A program made the translations under genes and the position numbers. The notes under the pieces are model-generated. The model made no database searches. It saw nothing but the letters and a program-made list of their open reading frames with translations, and was not told where the DNA came from. Of a stretch of DNA of 64,000 nucleotides, positions 8,276 through 17,713 are shown piece after piece. The stretch spans positions 62,001 through 126,000 of the forward strand of contig CAIYQZ010000034.1 in NCBI GenBank assembly GCA_903928495.1, written 5' to 3'. Positions within the stretch are counted from its first letter, which is position 1, and every line of letters begins with the position of its first letter. This DNA comes from an uncultured bacterium. GTDB taxonomy: Bacteria; Pseudomonadota; Gammaproteobacteria; Burkholderiales; Burkholderiaceae_C.

Positions 8276-8983
8276 ATGAAAACACCTGCCCCCGATTCCG
8301 ATCGAACTGCCGCCACATGGTCTGAGGGTGAGGCCCCATGCCATTCGGTGTCTGCTCTGATGGACGGTGAAGCCACTGTCGATGAATGGTCTGCGCTGTG
8401 GGAGAGCGGCTCGGACGGCCCCGACGGCAGCCATTCGGCGTGGCACCGCTACCACCTGATCGGTGATGTGTTGCGAGCTGGAGGCTCATCCACTGGCTGG
8501 TGCGGCACGGCATCCTCCATGAGTGCTGTGGGCAGTGCTGCCTTTGCGCAGCAAGTCACCCGACTGGCACAGGCGCAGGGCATGCTGACCGAGGTGTCGC
8601 TCTCTGGGCAGGCCTCACCAGCCAAGGCTCAGCCCGCGCAGGCAGCCAACGACGGCGTTTTCCGCTGGAAGATGGCCTCGGGCATGGCCGCTGCCGTGGC
8701 AGTTGTGGCGGTGTCTTGGGGCGTGGCGGGTTTGGACCGCAGTCAGGGCGATGCGTTGCTGGCTGTGGCGCCTGCGGCACCAGTCCAGGTGGTGTCAGCT
8801 CCCGAGTCGCAGCGCGTTGTGGCGCAGGCGCCTGTGTGGGTCAGCACCCCACAGGGGCAGATGCTGAGAGATGCGCGCATGCAGGAGCTGATGCAAACGC
8901 ACCGGCAGTTGGGTGGAGCATCGGCGCTGCAGGCACCCGCCGGGTTTCTCCGCACGGCCGCCTTTGACGCACAGCAGCGTTGA
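8276..8983 (+). CDS. rseA: Anti-sigma-E factor, RseA family
   Basis: A 235-residue inner-membrane anti-sigma factor. The N-terminal cytoplasmic domain has the family pattern of an early SALMDGE segment and a WHRYHLIGDVLR helix that binds the sigma factor. A single membrane segment (about residues 127-147) follows, then a periplasmic part. Under envelope stress this family is cut by DegS- and RseP-type proteases, releasing sigma-E. It lies 30 bases after rpoE and its stop is 38 bases before the preferred rseB start. Confidence 0.9.
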   Translation: MKTPAPDSDRTAATWSEGEAPCHSVSALMDGEATVDEWSALWESGSDGPDGSHSAWHRYHLIGDVLRAGGSSTGWCGTASSMSAVGSAAFAQQVTRLAQAQGMLTEVSLSGQASPAKAQPAQAANDGVFRWKMASGMAAAVAVVAVSWGVAGLDRSQGDALLAVAPAAPVQVVSAPESQRVVAQAPVWVSTPQGQMLRDARMQELMQTHRQLGGASALQAPAGFLRTAAFDAQQR

Positions 8984-9021
8984 GTGTTGCTGCTGGCTTT
9001 TCCCCACCCACCGGTACCCAC

Positions 9022-10074
9022 ATGCTTCTGTCTGTGAAAAACAAGGCTTTATTGCCTTCGGCGCTTATTGCATATGGATTGTTTGCTACTGGAAATGTCT
9101 TTTCGCAGGGCGTTGTGCAAGCACCCAAGGCAGTGGTTGCATCGTCCGAGCGCTCGTTGGCTGATTGGTTGACCCGTACCCACGAGGCTTCCCGCAGGCG
9201 GGCGTACACCGGAACGTTCGTCGTTTCTGCCGGCAATAGCATGGCCTCGGCACGCATGTGGCATGTGTGCGACGGCACCCAACAGCTCGAGCGTGTGGAA
9301 ACGCTCACCGGTGCCCGACGCACCACGTTGCGTCGCAACGACGAGGTCATCACCTTTGTGCCCGAAACACGTGTGGCCGTTCTCGAGCGGCGGGAATCCC
9401 TGGGGTTGTTTCCGTCGCTGCTTCAAGCCCAGGCGGCCAATCTCGGTGAGTTCTACCTGCTGCAGCAGGCAAAAGAACTGGACCGCGTTGCGGGGCATGA
9501 CACCGAGGTGTTCGATCTGTTGCCCCGCGACGACCTGCGTTTCGGATACCGCATCTGGACAGAGAAAAAAACCGGCCTGATGGTCAAACTGCAAACGCTG
9601 GGGCCTGACGGGCGCGTACTGGAGCAGGTGGCGTTCTCGGAGCTGCAGCTGAATGCGCCTGTCCGCATGGACCAGCTCATCAAGCAGATGAAGGTACGCG
9701 ACGGGTACACCGTGCAGCAAACCCGCTTGGTGCCCACCACTGCGCAGGCACAAGGCTGGCACTTGAGCGCCGGGTTGCCGGGGTTCTCATCTGTGGCGTG
9801 CCACACCTTGCAGGAGCCCTCGCCAGGCGCCAGCAGCACGGCCAGCGCCCGTGGCGCTTCGTCCATGCAATGGGTGTTTTCAGATGGTTTGGCGTCGGTG
9901 TCCCTGTTTGTCGAGGCATTTGATTCCTCGCGCTTAGGGTCTGAGGTCGAGTTGGTCACTGGCGCCACACACTCGCATTCCCGCCGTCAGGGTGACCACT
10001 GGGTCACGGTGGTTGGCGAGGTGCCACTGGCAACTCTGCGCCTCTTTGCGCAGCGGCTGGAACGCCTGCGCTGA
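9022..10074 (+). CDS. rseB: Sigma-E regulatory protein RseB/MucB
   Basis: A 350-residue periplasmic protein of the MucB/RseB family, which binds RseA and senses lipopolysaccharide or lipoprotein signals. After a signal peptide the mature part begins with the family-like ERSLADWLTRTHEASRR and YTGTFVVSAG. The ATG at 9022 is preferred over a TTG at 8980 that overlaps the rseA stop, because it puts a basic residue and hydrophobic core at the N-terminus. The signal-peptide core (codons 6-24) coincides with a copy of a dispersed repeat on the opposite strand, an unusual origin for a signal sequence. Confidence 0.92.
   Translation: MLLSVKNKALLPSALIAYGLFATGNVFSQGVVQAPKAVVASSERSLADWLTRTHEASRRRAYTGTFVVSAGNSMASARMWHVCDGTQQLERVETLTGARRTTLRRNDEVITFVPETRVAVLERRESLGLFPSLLQAQAANLGEFYLLQQAKELDRVAGHDTEVFDLLPRDDLRFGYRIWTEKKTGLMVKLQTLGPDGRVLEQVAFSELQLNAPVRMDQLIKQMKVRDGYTVQQTRLVPTTAQAQGWHLSAGLPGFSSVACHTLQEPSPGASSTASARGASSMQWVFSDGLASVSLFVEAFDSSRLGSEVELVTGATHSHSRRQGDHWVTVVGEVPLATLRLFAQRLERLR
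9037..9092 (-). repeat. Dispersed repeat, copy F, inside rseB
   Basis: Read on the minus strand this segment contains tagcaaacaa, identical to copy C2, then a diverged middle, then aagcgcc and ggcaataaagcc, matching the element's pattern of tagc, aagcg and a trailing T/A-rich part. It sits within the codons for the RseB signal peptide. Confidence 0.5.
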
Positions 10075-10183
10075 ACCCTGTGCCAGCCGTGCCTTTGCTG
10101 CCCTTGAAAACACACGCCCGGCGCACATGTGGGGCTTGTTTGACAGTGGCACGTTTCAATTTTTATCCAGGAGTTTTGTTGTG

Positions 10184-11683
10184 ATGAACCCACGGATGGC
10201 TTCTTCGTTGTTTTCCCCCGCAGGGCTCGGACGCCTGGTGAGGCTCAGCCTGTTGTCGGCAGGGCTGGCAGTCGGCGTCGCGGCGGTGCCAGCCTGGGCA
10301 CAAGCTCCGGCACCGCTGGTGCGTGGCCTTCCCGATTTCACCGAACTCGTGGACGTGGTCGGGCCATCGGTTGTCAACATTCGCACCATGGAACGCACCA
10401 AAGTGAGTCAGGGCAATGGCGCAGGCCCTGACGAGCAGATGCTGGAGTTCTTCCGCCGCTTCGGTATTCCGGTGCCGCCCGGCGCCCAGCGCGGGCCCCG
10501 GCAGGAACGGGGTGGCCAGGAGGAAGACCGGCCATCGGGCGTGGGTTCTGGCTTCATCGTGTCGGCCGACGGCTTCATCATGACCAACGCGCATGTGGTC
10601 GATGGCGCTGACGAACTGCTGGTCACGCTGCCCGACAAGCGCGAGTTCAAGGCCAAGGTGGTGGGGGCAGACAAGCGCACCGACGTCGCTGTGGTGAAGA
10701 TCGATGCATTGGGTTTGCCGGCTGTCAAGATTGGCGATGCCAGCCGCATCCGCGTGGGTGAGTGGGTGATGGCCATCGGGTCGCCTTTTGGTCTGGAAAA
10801 CTCCGTCACGGCTGGGATCGTCAGCGCCAAACAGCGCGACACCGGTGATTACTTGCCCTTCATTCAGACGGACGTGGCCATCAACCCCGGCAACTCCGGT
10901 GGGCCGCTGATCAACATGCGAGGCGAGGTGGTGGGCATCAACAGCCAGATCTACTCGCGCTCCGGGGGCTTCATGGGCATTTCGTTTGCCATCCCCATCG
11001 ACGAGGCCATGCGTGTGTCCGAGCAGTTGCGGGCCACCGGCAAGGTCACGCGGGGTCGCATTGGGGTGTCTATCGACCAAGTGTCGAAAGACGTGGCTGA
11101 AACGCTGGGCCTTGGTGACTCCAAGGGTGCGTTTGTGCGTGGTGTCGAACCGAACTCACCTGCAGCCAAGGCAGGGGTGGAGGCCGGCGACATCATTGTG
11201 AAATTCAATGGCAAAGCCATCGAGAAGTCGGTTGACCTGCCGCGTCTTGTGGGCAACACCAAGCCTGGCAGCCGCAGCACGCTGACGGTGTTCCGCCGGG
11301 GTGCCTACAAAGACCTGACGGTTGTGGTGGGCGAAGTGGAGCCCGAATTCCGCAGCGCCAAGAAGCCTTCCGTCGGTGAGACCAAACCACCTCAGTCTGT
11401 GGCCACCAAGGCCTTGGGCCTCAGTGTGAGTGACCTGACCGAACTGCAGCGCAGCGAACTAAAGGTCAAAGGCGGCGTCCGCGTGGAGTCCGCTGAAGGC
11501 CCAGCTGCACGGGCAGGATTGCGCGAAGGTGACGTGATTTCGGTCATTGCCCGCACCGAGGTGTCGTCCGTGCGCGAGTTTGAAGCGGTGGTGGGCAAGC
11601 TCGACAAGTCCCGCCCTGTGGATGTGCTGGTACACCGTGGCGACCTGGCACAGATCGTCATCATCCGTCCGGCAGCGCGCTGA
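10184..11683 (+). CDS. mucD: Periplasmic serine protease of DegP/HtrA family (MucD-like)
   Basis: A 499-residue protein with a signal peptide ending near AVPAWAQA, a trypsin-like domain and two PDZ domains. The catalytic triad is visible: His in TNAHVV, Asp in RTDVAVVKI and Ser in PGNSGGPL. It degrades or refolds misfolded envelope proteins and is controlled by sigma-E in related bacteria. ATG 10184 follows an aggag site; a GTG at 10181 directly upstream is also possible. It is the last gene of the rpoE-rseA-rseB group. The symbol degP would be equally acceptable. Confidence 0.95.
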   Translation: MNPRMASSLFSPAGLGRLVRLSLLSAGLAVGVAAVPAWAQAPAPLVRGLPDFTELVDVVGPSVVNIRTMERTKVSQGNGAGPDEQMLEFFRRFGIPVPPGAQRGPRQERGGQEEDRPSGVGSGFIVSADGFIMTNAHVVDGADELLVTLPDKREFKAKVVGADKRTDVAVVKIDALGLPAVKIGDASRIRVGEWVMAIGSPFGLENSVTAGIVSAKQRDTGDYLPFIQTDVAINPGNSGGPLINMRGEVVGINSQIYSRSGGFMGISFAIPIDEAMRVSEQLRATGKVTRGRIGVSIDQVSKDVAETLGLGDSKGAFVRGVEPNSPAAKAGVEAGDIIVKFNGKAIEKSVDLPRLVGNTKPGSRSTLTVFRRGAYKDLTVVVGEVEPEFRSAKKPSVGETKPPQSVATKALGLSVSDLTELQRSELKVKGGVRVESAEGPAARAGLREGDVISVIARTEVSSVREFEAVVGKLDKSRPVDVLVHRGDLAQIVIIRPAAR

Positions 11684-11695
11684 TGAACCTCTGCG

Positions 11696-11724
11696 TTGGC
11701 CTGTTCATGGCGGGCAGGTAAAAT
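11696..11724 (+). promoter_or_regulatory. Candidate sigma-70 promoter for lepA-lepB
   Basis: ttggcc (11696-11701) and taaaat (11719-11724) are spaced by 17 bases, just after mucD. A leader of about 130 bases follows before the lepA ATG, containing the terminator hairpin at 11785. Confidence 0.5.
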
Positions 11725-11784
11725 CTCGGGTTGTTAGGAGCTCTGGCGCGCGCTGTCGCACTGGCCTCATCCGAATCCCGCCAC

Positions 11785-11814
11785 GGGCGCGTCTGGTGCA
11801 AGACGCGCCCTTTT
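11785..11814 (+). terminator. Intrinsic terminator in the mucD-lepA gap
   Basis: A perfect ten-base stem (gggcgcgtct at 11785-11794 and agacgcgccc at 11801-11810) with a six-base loop is followed by tttt. It ends the mucD transcript but also lies downstream of the candidate lepA promoter, so it could attenuate lepA. Confidence 0.8.
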
Positions 11815-11862
11815 CATTCAGGCCGAGGCACACGCCCGACTGTTGTGCAGGCTCAACGCCCC

Positions 11863-13674
11863 ATGAACCACATCCGCAATTTTTCCATCATCGCCCACAT
11901 TGACCACGGCAAGTCCACCTTGGCTGACCGCATCATCCAGCGGTGTGGTGGCCTGCAAGACCGCGAGATGAGTGCTCAGGTGCTGGACTCGATGGACCTG
12001 GAGAAGGAGCGCGGCATCACCATCAAGGCCCAGACCGCAGCGCTGCAGTACAAAGCCCAGGACGGGCAGGTGTACAACCTGAACCTGATTGACACACCCG
12101 GCCATGTGGACTTTTCCTACGAAGTCAGCCGTTCGTTGTCGGCCTGCGAAGGAGCGCTGCTGGTGGTGGACGCCAGCCAGGGCGTGGAAGCCCAAACGGT
12201 GGCCAATTGCTATACCGCCCTGGACCTGGGCGTGGAAGTGGTGCCGGTGCTGAACAAGATGGATCTGCCCAACGCCGACCCTGACAACGCCAAGGCCGAA
12301 ATCGAGGACGTGATCGGCATTGATGCCACCGACGCCATTCCCTGCTCGGCCAAAACCGGCATGGGTGTTGACGAGATTCTCGAAGCCGTGGTGGCCCGCA
12401 TTCCCGCGCCCAAAGGCAACCCCGACGGTGCCTTGCGCGCCATGATCATTGACAGCTGGTACGACGCCTATGTGGGTGTGGTCATGCTGGTGCGCGTGGT
12501 CGATGGTCGCCTGGCCAAAGGCGAGCGCATCAAGATGATGGCAACGGGGGCCACCTACAACGCCGACAACCTGGGCGTGTTCACTCCCCACAACGTGCCA
12601 CGTGACTCATTGAACGCGGGCGAGGTGGGCTACATCATTGCCGGCATCAAAGAGCTGCAAGCCGCCAAGGTGGGCGACACGGTCACCCTGATCAAGCCTG
12701 GTTCCGGCGGCGCAGCGTTCACCGCCACTGAAGCCTTGCCCGGTTTCAAGGAAGTGCAACCGCAAGTGTTTGCCGGCCTGTACCCCACCGAGGCGAGCGA
12801 ATACGACCAACTGCGCGATGCGCTTGAAAAGCTCAAGCTGAACGACGCGGCCTTGCACTACGAGCCCGAGGTGTCCCAGGCGCTGGGCTTCGGGTTCCGC
12901 TGCGGGTTCCTGGGCCTGCTGCACATGGAAATTGTTCAGGAGCGTCTGGAGCGTGAATTCGACCAGGACCTGATCACCACCGCACCCAGCGTGGTGTACC
13001 AGGTGGTCAAGGGCGACGGTGAAGTGGTGATGGTCGAAAACCCTTCCAAAATGCCCGACCAGGGCAAGATCGAAGAGATTCGCGAGCCCATCGTGACTGT
13101 GCACCTCTACATGCCACAGGAATACGTGGGCGCCGTCATGACGCTGGCCAACCAGAAGCGTGGGATGCAGCTCAACATGGCCTACCACGGCAAGCAGGTC
13201 ATGCTGACCTACGACATGCCGCTTGGCGAAATCGTGCTGGACTTCTTTGACAAGCTCAAATCCGTCAGCCGGGGCTATGCGTCCATGGACTACGAGTTCA
13301 AGGAGTACCGCGCATCCGAGGTGGTGAAGGTCGATATTTTGCTCAACGGCGAAAAGGTCGATGCGCTTTCCATCATCGTGCACCGCAGCCAGTCGGCATA
13401 CCGTGGCCGCGCAGTGGCGGCCAAGATGCGCGAAATCATCAGCCGCCAGCAGTTTGACGTGGCCATCCAGGCCGCCATCGGTGCCAACATCATCGCGCGT
13501 GAAACCATCAAGGCCTTGCGTAAAAACGTGCTGGCCAAGTGCTACGGCGGTGACATCACCCGCAAGCGCAAGCTGCTGGAAAAGCAGAAAGCGGGCAAAA
13601 AGCGCATGAAACAAATCGGTTCGGTCGAGGTGCCCCAAGAGGCATTCCTGGCCATTTTGCAGGTGGAAGATTGA
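11863..13674 (+). CDS. lepA: Elongation factor 4 (LepA), ribosome-associated GTPase
   Basis: A 603-residue translational GTPase beginning [19 protein letters not shown], with the G1 motif at the N-terminus, DTPGHVDF as G3 and NKMDLP as G4. Domains II, III, V and the LepA-specific C-terminal domain complete the usual length of about 600. It acts on translating ribosomes and is also linked to 30S assembly. An upstream in-frame start at 11731 is rejected because the hairpin lies in it. The lepB ATG overlaps its stop by one base. Confidence 0.98.
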   Translation: MNHIRNFSIIAHIDHGKSTLADRIIQRCGGLQDREMSAQVLDSMDLEKERGITIKAQTAALQYKAQDGQVYNLNLIDTPGHVDFSYEVSRSLSACEGALLVVDASQGVEAQTVANCYTALDLGVEVVPVLNKMDLPNADPDNAKAEIEDVIGIDATDAIPCSAKTGMGVDEILEAVVARIPAPKGNPDGALRAMIIDSWYDAYVGVVMLVRVVDGRLAKGERIKMMATGATYNADNLGVFTPHNVPRDSLNAGEVGYIIAGIKELQAAKVGDTVTLIKPGSGGAAFTATEALPGFKEVQPQVFAGLYPTEASEYDQLRDALEKLKLNDAALHYEPEVSQALGFGFRCGFLGLLHMEIVQERLEREFDQDLITTAPSVVYQVVKGDGEVVMVENPSKMPDQGKIEEIREPIVTVHLYMPQEYVGAVMTLANQKRGMQLNMAYHGKQVMLTYDMPLGEIVLDFFDKLKSVSRGYASMDYEFKEYRASEVVKVDILLNGEKVDALSIIVHRSQSAYRGRAVAAKMREIISRQQFDVAIQAAIGANIIARETIKALRKNVLAKCYGGDITRKRKLLEKQKAGKKRMKQIGSVEVPQEAFLAILQVED

Positions 13675-14657
13675 TGTCAAACAAGACCATGGAGTCGGTC
13701 ACCGGCGTTCTGCTGGCCGCATTTGTCGGTTTCGGTGCAGCGTGGTATTTCGGGTGGGTAGAGGCCAATTTCGCGCTGATGCTGCTGCTGGCCACCACAC
13801 TGACTGGCGCATATTGGGTGGCCGAAAAGCTGGTGTTTTTGCCCCAGCGCAAGCGCGCTTTGGCCGAGGCCGAAGCCCAGGCAGCCCAGCGTGAGGCCAC
13901 GCTGAAGGCCCAGGGCATCCACCAGGTGGACGGGGGCCTCACTGCCGAGGGCTGCGAAAAATTGTTGTTGCAACCATGGTGGCTGGACTGGACGGCAGGC
14001 CTGTTCCCTGTGATTGCAGTGGTGTTTGTTTTGCGCTCTTTTTTGTTTGAGCCGTTCAAAATCCCATCAGGCTCGATGATTCCCACCCTGTTGGTGGGCG
14101 ACCTCATTCTGGTCAACAAATTCCACTATGGTGTGCGCCTGCCCGTGGTCAACACCAAGGTGCTGTCCAACAATGAGCCCCAGCGCGGTGACGTGATGGT
14201 GTTCCGCTACCCACCTCAGCCCAGCCTGGACTACATCAAGCGCGTGGTGGGTGTGCCCGGTGACGAAGTCGCCTATCTGAATAAGCAACTCACCGTCAAC
14301 GGACAGCCTGTGTCCAAAGTGGCGCAGCCCGACTTTTTCGACCCTGACAGCATGCGCTACGGCAAGCAGTTCCAGGAAACCCAGAACGGCAAAACGTATG
14401 GCACCTTGAACGACAACGATCGCCCGGCCTTTGTGCCCGGTGCCAGCGACTTCGCGTTCAAGGACCAGTGCAACTACACCGTTGAAGGCGTTGTGTGCAA
14501 GGTGCCTGCAGGCCACTACTTCATGATGGGTGACAATCGCGACAATTCGCTGGACTCGCGTTATTGGGGCTTTGTGCCCGAGACCAACATCGTGGGCAAG
14601 GCGTTTTTTGTGTGGATGAATTTCGGTAACTTCAAACGCATCGGCGGCTTTGATTGA
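13674..14657 (+). CDS. lepB: Signal peptidase I
   Basis: A 327-residue inner-membrane protease that removes Sec and Tat signal peptides. Two N-terminal membrane segments are visible (about residues 8-28 and 105-120). The catalytic Ser lies in PSGSMIPTL and the general-base Lys in YIKRVVGVPGD; box E appears as MGDNRDNSLDSRYWG. Translation is coupled to lepA (TGATG). The lepA-lepB-DUF4845-rnc-era-recO order is typical of Burkholderiales. Confidence 0.97.
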   Translation: MSNKTMESVTGVLLAAFVGFGAAWYFGWVEANFALMLLLATTLTGAYWVAEKLVFLPQRKRALAEAEAQAAQREATLKAQGIHQVDGGLTAEGCEKLLLQPWWLDWTAGLFPVIAVVFVLRSFLFEPFKIPSGSMIPTLLVGDLILVNKFHYGVRLPVVNTKVLSNNEPQRGDVMVFRYPPQPSLDYIKRVVGVPGDEVAYLNKQLTVNGQPVSKVAQPDFFDPDSMRYGKQFQETQNGKTYGTLNDNDRPAFVPGASDFAFKDQCNYTVEGVVCKVPAGHYFMMGDNRDNSLDSRYWGFVPETNIVGKAFFVWMNFGNFKRIGGFD

Positions 14658-14699
14658 GCTGCCCCACAGCGCTTTGAATCCATTCGGGAGCTTTGCAAC

Positions 14700-15041
14700 A
14701 TGCGACAAAAACAACGCGGTATTACGTTTCTGGGCCTCATTGTGGTGGGCGCCGTGCTCGTGTTCGGTGCCATTGTGGGCATGCAGGTGTTTCCCACATA
14801 TACCGAATTTCTGGCCATTGACAAGGCTGCCAAAAAGTCTGCTTCAGGCTCGACGGTGGCCGAGGTCCGAACGATCTTCGACAAAGCGGCGCAAATCGAC
14901 TACATCACCAGCATCAGTGGCAAAGATTTGGAAGTGGGCAAGCAAGGCGACAAAGTCGTGGTGTCGTTTTCCTACCAGCGCGAAATTCACCTGGGTGGCC
15001 CCGCCTATCTGGTGATGAAGTACCAAGGGTCGTCGCGTTGA
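14700..15041 (+). CDS. DUF4845 family membrane-anchored protein
   Basis: A 113-residue protein with one N-terminal membrane segment (about residues 8-28) after a RQKQRG start that resembles a type IV pilin-like leader. The remaining 80 residues are soluble and periplasmic by the positive-inside rule. Proteins of this family (DUF4845) are found between lepB and rnc in beta- and gammaproteobacteria. No function is established to my knowledge. ATG 14700 is 42 bases after lepB with a ggagc site upstream. Confidence 0.85.
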   Translation: MRQKQRGITFLGLIVVGAVLVFGAIVGMQVFPTYTEFLAIDKAAKKSASGSTVAEVRTIFDKAAQIDYITSISGKDLEVGKQGDKVVVSFSYQREIHLGGPAYLVMKYQGSSR

Positions 15042-15062
15042 CTGCAACCTGTGGCCGTGCGG

Positions 15063-15764
15063 ATGGCTGAATTGGCGTTGTCACCCCCGCTCGAGGCCTT
15101 GCAGCGTCAACTGGCACACCCGTTTGCCAACCCCCGCTTGCTGGAGCAAGCGTTGACCCATCGCAGTTTTTCGTCCGATCATTACGAGCGCCTGGAGTTT
15201 CTGGGTGACTCGGTGCTGAACCTGGCCATCTCCACCCTGCTGTACGAACAACTCGCCTCACTGCCCGAAGGTGACCTGTCGCGCACGCGTGCCAACCTCG
15301 TCAAGCAAGAGACCTTGGTCACGGTGGCCAAAGGCCTGGGGTTGTCGGCTGTGTTGCGCCTGGGTGAGGGTGAACTCAAGTCAGGTGGGCGCCAGCGCCC
15401 GTCCATCCTGGCCGATGCGGTCGAAGCCATCATCGGTGCCGTGTACCTGGACGCCGGGTTCGATTCAGCGGCCCAACTGGTGCGGCGCCTGTTCAAAGGC
15501 ATCGAGATCAACCCCACCATGGTGGCCATGGGCAAAGATGCCAAAACCGCCTTGCAGGAGTGGCTGCAAGGTCGGCGCATGGGCTTGCCCCAGTACCGCG
15601 TGGCCGAAACCACCGGGGCCGCTCACCAGCAGATGTTTGCCGTGGTGTGCGAGGTTATCGAGACCGGGCACACCGAACTGGGCCGTGGCCCATCGCGACG
15701 GGCAGCCGAACAAGCGGCTGCCGCCCTCATGCTTCAGCATTTGAAAGAACACCCCCAGCGATGA
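15063..15764 (+). CDS. rnc: Ribonuclease III
   Basis: A 233-residue double-strand-specific endoribonuclease that processes rRNA precursors and structured mRNAs. The catalytic signature [11 protein letters not shown] lies near residue 40 and the second acidic cluster in [13 protein letters not shown]. The C-terminal 70 residues form the double-stranded RNA-binding domain. Starts at GTG 15051 and ATG 15063 are in frame; I prefer the ATG, but neither has a clear ribosome binding site. The stop overlaps the era start by four bases. Confidence 0.97.
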   Translation: MAELALSPPLEALQRQLAHPFANPRLLEQALTHRSFSSDHYERLEFLGDSVLNLAISTLLYEQLASLPEGDLSRTRANLVKQETLVTVAKGLGLSAVLRLGEGELKSGGRQRPSILADAVEAIIGAVYLDAGFDSAAQLVRRLFKGIEINPTMVAMGKDAKTALQEWLQGRRMGLPQYRVAETTGAAHQQMFAVVCEVIETGHTELGRGPSRRAAEQAAAALMLQHLKEHPQR

Positions 15765-16861
15765 GCACTGCACCCAAATCCCCGGCTCCTGGCCCCAAGA
15801 AGCCCGCAGCACGCGCCACATCAGCCCCCAAGCCATCGGCCAAGCCCAAGGGCAAAGCCCCCCGGGCGGAGCCCCTGCCCGCCAGCGATGCGCAACTGGA
15901 GGCCATGCTGTCTCGTGCCCTGCGCCGCCCGGCTGCTGCCGTGGCCGCCGATGCCAGCGAAGCGGCCGTCGAGCCCACAGGCCCCAAGCGCTGCGGCCTG
16001 ATCGCCATCGTGGGCAAGCCCAACGTTGGCAAATCCACCCTGCTCAACGCACTGGTGGGCCAGAAGGTGAGCATCACCTCGCGCAAGGCGCAAACCACGC
16101 GCCACCGCATCACCGGCATGCGCACGCTGGGTGCCACGCAATACGTGTTTGTGGACACACCAGGCTTTCAAACCCGCCACGGCAACGCTCTGAACCGTGC
16201 GCTCAACAAAACCGTGCTGGGCGCGGTGACCGATGTGGACCTGGTGGTGTTTGTGGTGGAAGCCGGGCGCTTTTCGCCTGACGACGCCAAGGTGCTCGAG
16301 CTGCTGCCCTCCAGCATTCCGGTCATTTTGCTGGCCAACAAATTCGACCTGATTCACCGCCGTGGCGACATCGCCCCTTGGTTGAAAGAGATGCAGGACC
16401 GCCACCCGTTTGCTGAAATCGTGCCCATGTCGGCCAACACCGCACGCGACGTGAAGCGCTTCTATGGCATTTGCGAAAAGTACCTGCCAGAGCAGGACTG
16501 GATGTACCCCGCCGACGAGCTGACCGACCGCAGCGAGAAGTTTCTGGTCAGCGAAATCATCCGCGAGAAATTGTTCCGCCTCATGGGCGACGAGTTGCCC
16601 TACACCTCCACGGTCATCATCGACACGTTTGAGGAAGAGGGCAACAAGCGCCGCATTGCCGCCACCATCGTAGTGGAGCGCGAAGGGCACAAAGGCATGG
16701 TCATTGGCGAGGGCGGGGAAAAGCTCAAACGCATTGGCACCGAGGCCCGTGTGGAGCTGGAACGCCTGATGGACGCCAAGATTTTCCTTGAGCTGTGGGT
16801 CAAGGTGCGCTCTGGCTGGGCCGACGATGACGCCCGCGTGCGCTCCTTCGGCTACGAATAA
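15761..16861 (+). CDS. era: GTPase Era with long N-terminal extension
   Basis: A 366-residue GTPase that binds the 3' end of 16S rRNA and assists 30S assembly. G1 is [10 protein letters not shown]3 DTPGFQT, and G4 NKFD; the C-terminal third is a KH RNA-binding domain ending VRSFGYE. E. coli Era is about 300 residues. The excess is an N-terminal tail of about 75 residues rich in Ala, Pro and Lys, likely disordered. ATG 15761 overlaps the rnc stop (ATGA), which supports the extended start, but internal starts cannot be excluded. Confidence 0.95.
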   Translation: MSTAPKSPAPGPKKPAARATSAPKPSAKPKGKAPRAEPLPASDAQLEAMLSRALRRPAAAVAADASEAAVEPTGPKRCGLIAIVGKPNVGKSTLLNALVGQKVSITSRKAQTTRHRITGMRTLGATQYVFVDTPGFQTRHGNALNRALNKTVLGAVTDVDLVVFVVEAGRFSPDDAKVLELLPSSIPVILLANKFDLIHRRGDIAPWLKEMQDRHPFAEIVPMSANTARDVKRFYGICEKYLPEQDWMYPADELTDRSEKFLVSEIIREKLFRLMGDELPYTSTVIIDTFEEEGNKRRIAATIVVEREGHKGMVIGEGGEKLKRIGTEARVELERLMDAKIFLELWVKVRSGWADDDARVRSFGYE

Positions 16862-16891
16862 GCCACCGCCCCAGGCTGTGCGCACGGTTGC

Positions 16892-17653
16892 ATGAGCAAA
16901 ACCCAGCGGTTCACCGATGAGCCCGCCTTTGTGCTGCACCGCTACGACTGGAGCGAAACCAGCCTGATCCTGGACGTGTTCACCCGCCAGCACGGCCGCC
17001 AGGCACTGGTGGCCAAGGGGGCCAAGCGCCCCACCTCGCAATTGCGCCCGGTGCTGTTGCCCTTGCAGCCCCTGCTGCTGGCCTGGAGTGGCACAGGCGA
17101 GGTGCACACCCTCAAAACCGCGCACTGGCGTGGCGGCCATGTGATGCCCGTGGGCGAGGCCCTGTTGGCCGGCACCTACTTCAACGAAATGCTCATGCGC
17201 CTGCTGGCGCGCGACGATGCCCACCCCAGCCTGTTTGACGGCTATGCCCAGGCCGTGGAGTGCCTGGCCCAGCGCGGCACGCCCGACCCTGCAGTGTTGC
17301 GCGCGTTTGAATTGCTGCTGCTGCGCGAAGCGGGGTTGCTGCCTGGCCTGCGGGCCGACGGCAGCAGCCTGCAGGCGCTGACGCCCGAGGGGCGCTACTT
17401 GCTGTCGCCCGAAGGCGGGCTGCGCCAGGCAGAGCCCGGCGAACGCTCGACGCTGAGCGGCGCGCACTGCGAAGCCCTGCAAGAGGCGCTGGACGAACCC
17501 CACAGCTTCGCCGGCCTGGTGGCCGCTTGTGCCCCGTGCCAGGCCGGATTGCAGGCCCAGTTGCGCCACCTGCTGCACTACCATTGCGGGGTCAAATCGT
17601 TCAAAACCCGGCAAATGATGCTCGACGTGCAAGCGCTGGTGCGGCCGCGTTGA
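16892..17653 (+). CDS. recO: DNA repair protein RecO
   Basis: A 253-residue protein of the RecFOR pathway that helps load RecA onto SSB-coated single-stranded DNA. The N-terminal OB-fold segment is visible (AFVLHRYDWSETSLILDVFT, then GAKRPTS), followed by a helical C-terminal domain with a CAPC pair and HYHCG. Length matches the family. The start at 16892 is 30 bases after era. Its stop codon lies at the edge of a dispersed repeat. Confidence 0.94.
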   Translation: MSKTQRFTDEPAFVLHRYDWSETSLILDVFTRQHGRQALVAKGAKRPTSQLRPVLLPLQPLLLAWSGTGEVHTLKTAHWRGGHVMPVGEALLAGTYFNEMLMRLLARDDAHPSLFDGYAQAVECLAQRGTPDPAVLRAFELLLLREAGLLPGLRADGSSLQALTPEGRYLLSPEGGLRQAEPGERSTLSGAHCEALQEALDEPHSFAGLVAACAPCQAGLQAQLRHLLHYHCGVKSFKTRQMMLDVQALVRPR

Positions 17654-17709
17654 TAGCAAATAATTCAATACCATCAAGCGGTGGGTGCCTTTTTTGATCA
17701 TAAATTTTC
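17651..17709 (+). repeat. Dispersed repeat, copy B, between recO and pdxJ
   Basis: This copy shows the full pattern: tgatagcaaa, then ttcaataccatcaagcggt, then gcctttttt and ataaatttt. It fills the whole recO-pdxJ gap, starting on the recO stop codon and ending four bases before the pdxJ ATG. No Shine-Dalgarno sequence is visible. Confidence 0.65.
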
Positions 17710-17713
17710 ATCC

